From Chiridota heheva (taxonomy: Eukaryota > Echinodermata > Holothuroidea > Apodida > Chiridotidae), in contig JAIGNY010000125.1 in the NCBI GenBank assembly GCA_020152595.1, forward strand, positions 37,501 to 101,500: DNA of 64,000 bases, in the 5' to 3' direction. The notes under the pieces were generated by a model. It saw only the letters and a program-made list of their open reading frames with translations, was not told where the DNA came from and ran no database searches. How positions within the stretch are numbered: position 1 is the stretch's first letter; each line of letters begins with the position of its first letter. The translations under genes and the position numbers were made by a program. Shown piece by piece: positions 48,115 to 57,188 of this stretch.

Positions 48115-49137
48115 ATGGAGATAGCAACTACGATAGATAGATACCAACAATGTAAATGGAGATAGCAACTATGATAGATAGATACCAACAATGCAAATGG
48201 AGATAGCAACTATGATAGATAGATACCAACAATGCAAATGGAGATAGCAACTATGATAGATAGATACCAACAATGTAAATGGAGATAGCAACTATGATAG
48301 ATAGATACCAACAATGCAAATGGAGATAGCAACTATGATAGATAGATACCAACAATGTAAATGGAGATAGCAACTATGATAGATAGATACCAACAATGTA
48401 AATGGAGATAGCAACTATGATAGATAGATACCAACAAATAAATGGAGATAGCAACTATGATAGATAGATACCAACAATGTAAATGGAGATAGCAACTATG
48501 ATAGATAGATACCAACAATGTAAATGGAGATAGCAACTATGATAGATAGATACCAACAATGTAAATGGAGATAGCAACTATGACAGATAGATACCAACAA
48601 TGTAAATGGAGATGCAAATGGCAACTATGACAGATAGATACCAACAATGTAAATGGAGATAGCAACTATGATAGATAGATACCAACAATGTAAATGGAGA
48701 TAGCAACTATGACAGATAGATACCAACAATGCAAATGGAGATAACAACTATGATAGATAGATACCAACAATGTAAATGGAGATAGCAACTATGATAGATA
48801 GATACCAACAATGTAAATGGAGATAGCAACTATGATACATAGATACCAACAATGTAAATGGAGATAGCAATGCAAATGGAGATAGCAACTATGATAGATG
48901 ATACCAACAATGCAAATAGATACCAACAATGTAAATGGAGATAGCAACTATGATAGATACCAACAATGTAAATGGAGATAGCAAATATGATACATAGATA
49001 CCAACAATGCAAATGGAGATAGCAACTATGATACATAGATACCAACAATGCAAATGGAGATAGCAACTATGATACATAGATACCAAGAATGTAAATGGAG
49101 ATAGCAACTATGATAGATAGATACCAACAATGCAAAT
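48115..49137. repeat. 41-bp minisatellite, ~25 copies
   Basis: Unit: ATGGAGATAGCAACTATGAT then AGATAGATACCAACAATGTAA. It starts directly after the LINE remnant. Toward the right end (48860-48970) units are rearranged and shortened. Confidence 0.95.
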
Positions 49138-50529
49138 GGCCTAAGAATACATCTGTCCTTGCGACGACGTAACACTGTATTCCTAAAAATTATAAATGGA
49201 CAATTAATATAACATAGAATAGATCGTGTGTCTGGATGCCAGGTACAAAGTTCAACGAAATATAATAGGCATATTTCCTTGAATGAGATAAAAGTAGCTT
49301 TTAAACTTTACCTTTTGCTAATAATTGTTATTCGATATTTATAAACGTTAATTTAGTTCGATGTGATCATTAATTGTAGCTTTTATAATTTCTAAAGTTC
49401 ACAGGATTGTATTTATAAGTTTTGCGTTGTTTTATCGCATTTTATTTTCATGTTATCAAATAAAAAAGTGCTTCCATCAAAATTGAATATAAATGATGTG
49501 CGAATCTGAAAGGTGCAAGGATCACTTTTTGTTAAAAGCGGAAAAGTTGCTCTGCTATATTTCTTCCTTCAGAAAATATACTTTAAAACAGAACGCTTAT
49601 ACTATTTATCATTTCCTAAAGAATTTTTCCTCAAATGAATTTTCAATTTAATCTTAAAACCCCTCCCATTTTACCATCCAAACGTGAAGAAGAATAAAAC
49701 TGGGGTAAAAATGTGAAATCTTTGAATGGGGAAGTTTATTTACTTTCCCTCCATATCGAAACTAAGCATTTAGAAACTTCAGGAGTAAAGTACCTATAAC
49801 ATGTCTTAGTTCTTTTGGAGCCTATTCAAAATTCTTAAAACACACTACTGTAACCGTCAATATCAACAATTACATGCAACCCTCTTTCTTAAAAATAAAT
49901 CTCTTAACATAGGCGGGATTTGGTGGGAGCAAGGTGTGAGCAAGAAGCAGCCCCCCCCCCCTCCCTTTTACACACACACACACTCACACACAAACATTTG
50001 TTCTAAAATGTATATCTTTTTATGGTGATTTTTTGTTGTATTTTAGCGTATTTTACATGTTACTGCCTTTACCCGTGTCCATGTGATTCTCTCAGCAACC
50101 CTTTGTTTCTTGAATGTATTTATGACAAACCTGATTGAAATGTATTTTCTTATTGACGTACTTCGTCACAAGTTTAATCAATACATAATACATACCCGCT
50201 GCTGCTGTTTATAGAATGGGCAGGGAATTTGTGTTGCTGGTACTGACTACTGATAATGTCGTCTTGTAGGTCTATGCATAATTGGGTTGCGTAACGGCCC
50301 GGAATCATACTTTATAAAACATTTTACCAATTCAGTTAGTGGTACCAGGACCCATCAGAGGGATGAAAAGGAAATTATAAATTAATTCTTAGATTTCTTT
50401 GTTCATATACCCTTGGTCAAAGTTGCAAGGTTTGATCCGGTCAATGACAGGCTGATGACATACTTTTTCTAAGCTAGCAGTCTGCACAGAACTACACTTC
50501 AAACATACCGTCTTTTCAGTATTCTGTTT
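49138..50529. other. No gene; C/A-rich microsatellites near 49950-50000
   Basis: Non-coding, with a poly-C and CA-rich tract at 49950-49997. Confidence 0.45.
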
Positions 50530-50899
50530 GTTATTATTATTATGTAGATGCTTATATAGCGCTTATATTGAGAACAAAACTAAGCGCTTTACATTATTGG
50601 GTAAAAAAGTGTGTTTTCAATTGCTTCTTGAAATTGATAATGTCACTTGCAGATCTGATGTGAACAGGCAGCTCATTCCAGAGAGATGATCCAGTGACAG
50701 CAAAGTTGTAACGACTAACTTGTTTGCTGCCGTACTGTCTCCTTATCAGTGGGCCATTAAAAGCAGACCTAAGTCTGGGATCTGGGACATACAAATGAAT
50801 GAATTCAGACAGATAAATTAGTGCTAAATTGATCAAATTATGCACACGTGTGTCCTCCACCAGGATTATAGATGTTTGATATCTTAACAATGGCGTCAC
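50530..50899 (-). mobile_element. LINE 3' end, 5'-truncated
   Basis: The minus strand encodes VPDPRLRSAFNGPLIRRQYG then FAVTGSSLWNELPVHIRSA and FKKQLKTHFF, the typical last residues of CR1/L2/Jockey-type RT proteins (W-LP--IR--S----FK--LK--LF). The untranslated tail has AAGCGCTATATAAGC and TAATAATAATAA. Confidence 0.75.
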
Positions 50900-51164
50900 T
50901 CTTCATTGATCACCATGCGTCAATGTGTTTTTATCAATATAATACGATAATTACCAGCTTTTGCACTAATTATAAGTAACAGAACATCCGGTGTTTCCAT
51001 GACGTGGACGCGTCAAGAAAAACATGTTCTCAAGTTAGACACTATGTGTTACATTTACCGCCATTGTCTCGCCGCGAAAACAAAACGCGCACTCGCTAAG
51101 CTCAACAACAACTACATATCATATCATACAGTCGTCGGACTCGACAGTGCAGTGACCACGTTTC

Positions 51165-51295
51165 AGGGCCATTCTCTGGTACGTTACGTGTGTGTCGGCC
51201 AGAGAATGGCCCAGTGGATCCCTGGGATACTTCAGGGGTCCACTGGAGCCATTCTCTGTTACGTTACGTGTGTGAACAGCCAAAGAATGGCCCTT
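51165..51295. repeat. Three adjacent hairpins built from GGCCATTCTCTG
   Basis: GGGCCATTCTCTGG pairs with CCAGAGAATGGCCC (51166-51212). CAGTGGATCCCTG pairs with CAGGGGTCCACTG (51211-51248). GCCATTCTCTG pairs with CAAAGAATGGC (51249-51293). TACGTTACGTGTGTG forms both outer loops. It lies just left of the hAT element and outside its termini. Confidence 0.75.
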
Positions 51296-51352
51296 CGGCG
51301 TTTTGTACAAAATTTTGAGCCCGGAATTTGCTTTGCATAGAAATACATAACA

Positions 51353-51360
51353 GGTAAATG
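51353..51360. other. hAT target-site duplication, left copy (GGTAAATG)
   Basis: Identical to 53486-53493. 8 bp is the usual hAT length. Confidence 0.9.
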
Positions 51361-53485
51361 CATTGGCGTAGGCAGGATAGAATAAGTGCCTCCAGTCGGG
51401 CTTTCGTCATTGTTGACCGAATAGCTGTAAGGGTTCTTTTCATTTTTGAAAAGACTCTCTCGGCCTGTGCAGAAGTCACTGGCAAAGTTGCCAGCAACTG
51501 GAGCAACAGTGATATATTAGGAAACATTTCAGAGCAATGATCCAGGGCACAGACGGATGAAGATGGTCGGGACTTGTCTGGAACATTTTCCCATTTCTTC
51601 CTCCATAACATGTATTCGCCCTTAACAATCATGAAAGGATCTCTGATCAAACTTGCATACACCTTAATAGCAGGAGTTAAATCTTCCACTGTCTCTCACC
51701 GTCAGCTTGTTTGGCGAATTCCATACAATTTAGTACAAGGTAGTTAAGTTTCATAATCTGTTGTTGATGTGGTCCAAATCTGTGCTTGAGGTCTCCAATA
51801 ATGGAGTCCATGGCTGGATAAAAAAAGGCGTTGTTGATGTGGTCCAAATCTGTGCTTGAGGTCTCCAATAATGGAGTCTATGGCTGGATAAAAAAAGTTG
51901 ACTCTGTAATAGCCTTCGGTGGTGTTGTCCGATGTTTGAGCATTTGGTCGGTATGAGCTTCTAGCTGAAATGCGTGGTTTTCGCAGTTCCACCTCTATCA
52001 CATCTTGTGCGACTGATTCTGCCTTTTGATACAGGTCATGGAACTCCCCTTCACTTCGCAATTCTTTGAGAACAGACTGGAGACGGTTGACTAAGGCTAA
52101 CGCTTGGGATAAATCTCCCCCCACTGTTTGTAAGACTCAGGAAACTGGTAGCATCAATCCTGACAGTTTCTCCAAAATGACTGAAGCAACTGCAAATTCT
52201 GAGTTGCACACCAATTTTTCAAGGCTTTCTGCTTTGTTTCTGTCGCAAGGTGATGCCCAGCATTTGATTTCCGATAAGGCATCTAGTGTATATTTCAAAA
52301 GTTGCATAAATGTTACAACTGCTGTGTGTCGTTCCACAGAACGTGTTTCGCACAACGTTATCAGGTGCTTCTTGGTCATGGAAATACCAGAGTCACTTTC
52401 TATGAGGCTCTTCAAGAGATCCGTTTTTTTGCACTTGCTCGAAAAGTCGATAAAAATTTTCGCACAACATTGCGGAAGCACTCAAATTTAGGCAGTGCAT
52501 GGCGCAATGAAAATAAAAGGCCAATGGAGCTGCCTTTTTTATTGTTGCTGAAGCACCAACCCGTTCACTGGCCATGGCTCCTGCCCCATCATAGCCTTGT
52601 CCCACACAAAGAGACAGAATCAAACCGAGCTCACAAATCTTTCTTAGCAACGTTTCTCCAATAGCTTTGCCACTCAACTTGGTTTCATTATGCTCAATTT
52701 CACCAGGATTATTAGATTTGATGTCAGAAATTAAGTCCAATACCATTACCGTGTCCTCATGCAATCTCTAAACTCCAGAATTGCTCGGTGAAACATATCT
52801 TATAACAATTGCCAGTTGTTCCCTTTTTTTGGCGATCCAATGTTTCATCAGCTATGATAGACCAGAACTGCGCTTTTTTGATGTTAGCAACAACACTTTC
52901 CCTAATCATGTCACCAGCAACGCAAATAGGTTCATTTTGAATCAAGGATGATAGGTAGGTTGCATTAGCATGGGAAGTTTTTATATGGTCCTTCAAAAGT
53001 AAATCCCCACTACGAAGTCGAAAACGAAGTAACTCTAAAATTTCCGTCATTTTCTGTTCCCGCCATCCTATTTTTCTGGACTGTGAACATATATAAAAAA
53101 TGTGTGTTTGCTTCACCCACACCGACGATGACAAATAGCTTTATAAAACTCGTGGAACTAAGCCTATATTAAAGACGATAGAAGAACAACAAATGGTCAC
53201 TTATGTATACATATCATTAATATATTTACTGGACTGGGCATACATTACCTTCATCCGTGTTTTCCCTTTTCCTTTTGAAAAACCATATGCGAAAAGTGAC
53301 ATTTTCAAAATTCAAGTTCAACCGAACTTAATTATCGCCTTCAGAGTTTAGACAAATTGATTTCTATTTGTGGAAAGTTTCGATGCATGCGCATCTGTAC
53401 GATACATAGGCATATAGGTGTAATTTAATTTTTGTAAATATGGGATTGGGGGCATGGCCTCTGTGGTTCTCTGGCTACGCCAGTG
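51361..53485 (-). mobile_element. hAT transposon (DUF4371/ZMYM1-like transposase), defective
   Basis: Terminal inverted repeats CATTGGCGTAGGCAGGA (51361) and TCTCTGGCTACGCCAGTG (53468-53485) are bracketed by a perfect 8-bp direct repeat GGTAAATG (51353-51360 and 53486-53493), the hAT hallmark. The minus-strand coding order is: LLLKDHIKTSHANATYLSSL and IQNEPI with FWSIIADETLDR (53134-52757), GQGYDGAGAMASE and HCAMHCLNLSAS (52764-52393), KKTDLLKSLIES (52481-52137), then the C-terminal dimerisation segment LLQLLATLPVTSAQAERVFS and MKRTLTAIRSTM (51689-51365). The coding region ends inside the left terminal repeat. At least three frame changes break it, and the N-terminal zinc finger is missing. 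Confidence 0.92.
51761..51896. repeat. 70-bp-period tandem duplication inside the hAT coding region
   Basis: TTGTTGATGTGGTCCAAATC through GGCTGGATAAAAAA occurs at 51761-51826 and 51831-51896 with one substitution. The period of 70 is not a multiple of three, so it shifts the transposase frame. Confidence 0.95.
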
Positions 53486-53493
53486 GGTAAATG
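53486..53493. other. hAT target-site duplication, right copy (GGTAAATG)
   Basis: Identical to 51353-51360. Confidence 0.9.
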
Positions 53494-53692
53494 ACCGATC
53501 ATTCTTATCATGAAATTATTGTATTTGTACTTTGTTATTTTATTACATCTAAATAAGCATCATTCAAATTTATTAGCAGACGGAACTGGGAACATATTGT
53601 CTTTAACATTCTCGATTTTAACTTCACAATCACAGTAGGCTTAGCCTAACGTTATAGGCCTAGCCCAGGTTAGGGTTAAGGTTAATGTTTTA

Positions 53693-54023
53693 ATGTTGTA
53701 AAAGTCAAAGACATTTTTGTGTATACGTGAAATGTTCAAAACATGTAGTTAAAACTTTGAGTCACATTATTTTGGAATCAAAACTTTAATACAATTCATA
53801 AAGAAATACATTATAATTCTTGACCCTATTGAGGAAATAGTTTTATCATGCACAAGATTTAAATACAGAATTAAACAAAATTGGCCGCCTTCGTGTGTCA
53901 AATTCATACATTAATAACTTCAGATGGGAAAAAGATTTGGATTTACTGTCTTTGTTAGTCGATTTAGATTGTAATCTTCTATCATATGAAATAAGGATTG
54001 TATCAGACTTAATGTCTCCTTAA
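53693..54023. mobile_element. Right half of the AGGAGACATAAAGTCTG TTAA family
   Basis: Matches 21290-21623 (GTTAAAACTTTG, AAAGAAATACATTATAAT, AACAAAATTGGC) and ends ATGTCTCCTTAA with TTAA at 54020-54023. The left half is missing. Confidence 0.7.
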
Positions 54024-54076
54024 ATGCCTTTAAAAAAAAAAAGAATCCACGAAGAGTACTTCTTACCACCAACGAG

Positions 54077-54434
54077 CGAAGAGCAAGGACAATTGCCATG
54101 TTTCCTTTGTGGTACAGCCGTTCTCGGGAGGGGGGGAGGGTTGCATTTATAAAGACAGTAAATGGGACTCAGTTTTTAATTATCTTTTGTTTTCTTTCTA
54201 AATTTAGTAATTCCTCTCCTGTAACATTTACAGAAAAGAATTAGGACAATTGTATTTAAAAGCGAAGAGCAGGGACAATTGCCATGTTTCCTTTGTGGTA
54301 CAGCCGTTCTCGGGAGGGGGAGGGTTGCATTTATAAAGACAGTAAATGGGACTCAGTTTTTAATTATCTTTTGTTTTCTTTCTAAATTTGGTAATTCCTC
54401 TCCTGTAACAATTACAGAAAAGAATTAGGACAAT
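54077..54434. repeat. 186-bp tandem duplication, two nearly identical copies
   Basis: Both copies begin CGAAGAGCA-GGACAATTGC (54077 and 54263) and share GTACAGCCGTTCTCGGGAGG. They differ by a few bases, mostly in a G run. Recent. Confidence 0.92.
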
Positions 54435-54607
54435 TGAATTTAAAATACATGGAATTGCAAATTTGTTGTTTAAATTATTGGATTAATATAGTTATGGCTA
54501 TTAATGATCAATTCCTAAAGCGATGGATGGATTACTTTTCGTTTTTTCCCCTTTATTTTCATTTTAAAACAATGTAATTAAAGTAATCTCAAGGTGAAAA
54601 TCTTACA

Positions 54608-54870
54608 TTAAAGTAATATTCCTGTGGATTTTCATTTGTATCTGTTTATAATAGAGGACTATTAAAGAAACAGATTGGTATTTTTGAAGAAATACATGAA
54701 ACCTTGTCTTCGATCTGCAATTATGACACACAGCGAGGTCGCCTTTCAACCCACTGATGAAACCTTTATATATGGAGTAAGATAATAACAAGTCTTTACA
54801 GCAATCTGTTTCTTCAATAGTCCTATATCATGTACATGTAATCTGAAAATTCATGGGAATATTCCTTTAG
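54608..54870. mobile_element. Palindromic MITE, TTAA-AGGAATATTCC family
   Basis: Left end TTAAAGTAATATTCC, right end GGAATATTCCTTTAG. Internal arms GGACTATTAAAGAAACAGAT and ATCTGTTTCTTCAATAGTCC are mirrored. About 263 bp. Confidence 0.78.
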
Positions 54871-55001
54871 CATCAGTAAATTAAAAAACAAATAAAGAAA
54901 ATACATACCCTTAAGCTGGTGAATATTTCCTATTTATTTCAAGAATAGCAGGTTATGCTTTATTAATCAGGGTACATTTTATTAAATAGGTGGTTTATTT
55001 A

Positions 55002-55149
55002 CATTGGCGTAACTAGGGGAAGAGGCAGTCGCCTCCAGTCCGGGCCCTATAAGGGGCCCGTAAAAAATATACCATTATACCTATATGCCATAGGGGCCCG
55101 CAAAGCCGCACCGCCCGGCACGTAGGGCCCTAGCTTAGCTACGCCACTG
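55002..55149. mobile_element. hAT-like MITE with CATTGGCGTAACTAG ends
   Basis: Ends CATTGGCGTAACTAGGGG and CCCTAGCTTAGCTACGCCACTG match the termini of the hAT element at 51361. Flanks TTTATTTA and TCTATTTA are a 7-of-8 target duplication. The interior is GC-rich with GGGGCCCG repeats. 148 bp. Confidence 0.8.
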
Positions 55150-55639
55150 TCTATTTAGTACAGTTAAATTACTAAGTACTTAAATTATTTAGATTACTAA
55201 TTGGCTATTTACGAAAATAGCCATGGAATGAAAATTACACATATCAAATTTCAGCATATTGTATTAGATTGATAAGTTCTCTTCATGCACCAGTAGATTA
55301 TTTTCCAGTAGATACAAAAAGTGATATCTATATCCTACCAAAATAGGCCCACATTGGTTCACTCGCATTGTCTTATGCACAAACTTAGATAAATGAAAAT
55401 TATGAAGGAAAAAAGATGAAAAAAGTTGTTACTTCTTGTTATTAAAACAGATAAGGCATAAATACATATTTCTATAAATTGATTTCGTTGAAATTGCAGA
55501 ATCGATTATTTTTTACACCAAAATCAATTATAGAATTTTAATTTATAGTTGTTTATTATTATAGCGTTTTCAAAATATGGCTTTAACTATATCAAATATT
55601 TGTTTGTTGGTGTGTCAGAACATATCAACACCAAAATAT

Positions 55640-56720
55640 ATTTTTTTATTTTACAAAAAGGTTCTATAGTCAATTCTATAGATTATAATTTCATTGACAC
55701 AATTCAATTGATGTAATCGTTGTGCGTTTTTCAGAGGGAGAGTACAATTAACATATCGAACAAAGTCAAAATTAAAGCAACACGTTTGATCAAAATTGTG
55801 TTAATATTAACAGATACAGTATGTATGTTTGTGATACAAAACGTTCTATAATCAGCTGTAATTTGAATTTCATATACAAATTTTATTTAGTTAATCTTTT
55901 TGTTCTTTGCTAAGTAAGAGCACAAAACTAAATGACAAACAATGTGAAAAATAAAGCAACACCTTGAAACATAGTTACTCTTGATATGGAGCGTCGTAAA
56001 ATTTGTTTATCAGTGTATTAGAATATTGTTATATTATCAGCTGTATTTGAATTTCATATAGAAACTTTTATTACGTTAATCTTTTTGTATTTTGTTGAGT
56101 AAGAGCATTATACTAACTGAATAACGAAGTAAAAATAAAGCAACACGTTGAAGCAAAGTTACTATTGATAAGGAGCGTCGTAACATTTGTTTACCAGTGT
56201 ATAAGAATACATCAACACCCAAAAACACAAAACAATTCTATGATTAGCTGTATTTGAATTTCATATAATTTTTTTTTAGGTATTCTTTTGTGTTTTGTTG
56301 AGTAAGAGCACAAAACGTGAAAATAAAGCAACACGTTGAAACAAAGTTTTCGTATTAATAAGAGATACGTCATGTATACATATATAAGAATACATCGATA
56401 CAAGAATCATCTATTTTTTTTTTTTTTAAAGTTCCATAGTGAGTTGTATTTGAATTTCATTGACAAAAGTTAGTTCAGCTAATCTTGTTTGCCTTTTTCT
56501 GAGTAAGAGCACAAAAATAAAGCAAATGTTACACAAAGTTTTCGTATTAATAAAAGATACATCATTTATACATATATAACAATACACCAACACCAATTTG
56601 TATTTTTATTTTACAAACAGTTCCATGATTAGTTGTATTTGAATTTTATATAATAAAAAAAACTTAGTTTTGCGTTTTTCTGAATAAGGACACAAACTAA
56701 AAAAGCGAGCAAAATATTGC
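55640..56720. repeat. Degenerate ~190-bp tandem array
   Basis: TATTTGAATTTCAT recurs near 55862, 56046, 56250, 56447 and 56637 (spacing 184-204 bp). Each unit carries GAGTAAGAGCACAAA, AATAAAGCAACACGTTGAA and GTATAAGAATACATC-like blocks. Single units also occur at 41030, 41690, 42340, 43110 and 60000. Confidence 0.8.
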
Positions 56721-57180
56721 CAGTTAAAAAGGTAAATTCTTCATTCTGTTTTAAGTCCAAATAAAATGTCACCCTACATTATATTCATCGAGATGTTGCA
56801 ACATCTAAACTTCAAAAGCAAATTCACAATTATTGATAGTCTCATTACAATTAAACAATCTTATTCTTATTATGTCGAGGTTCTTTTTACAAAGGAAATT
56901 AAATTGAAACCATACTAAGTAGAGATTTAAAAATATGAATAAGAAATGCATATAATTTAAAGGTATAGAAGTTATTCTCAATAACATAGTAAACAAAATA
57001 CATGTTTAAAATTTACATTTTAACAAATAGGGCAAATATTTTACATAATACAGAGCAGATTGTAAACCGCTCAAATCTTTCAAAAATGAGTGTTTCAACA
57101 ATAAAAATGAAAGTTTTGTAAGAATTGACCTTGTACAGTTTATCCGTAAATGTAAAGAGGTTATTCTGTAAAGAAATTTA

Positions 57181-57188
57181 CGATCGTA
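57181..57188. other. LINE target-site duplication, left (CGATCGTA)
   Basis: Matches 59892-59899. The empty paralogous site is CGATCGTT at 42923-42930. Confidence 0.75.

Larger units (their letters stand above)
54220..57180. repeat. Segment B (left part) of the divergent segmental duplication
   Basis: Collinear with 40020-42922 (see segment A). It resumes at 59900 after the RTE-like LINE. Segment B has extra copies of the ~190-bp unit; segment A has an extra MITE. Confidence 0.65.
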
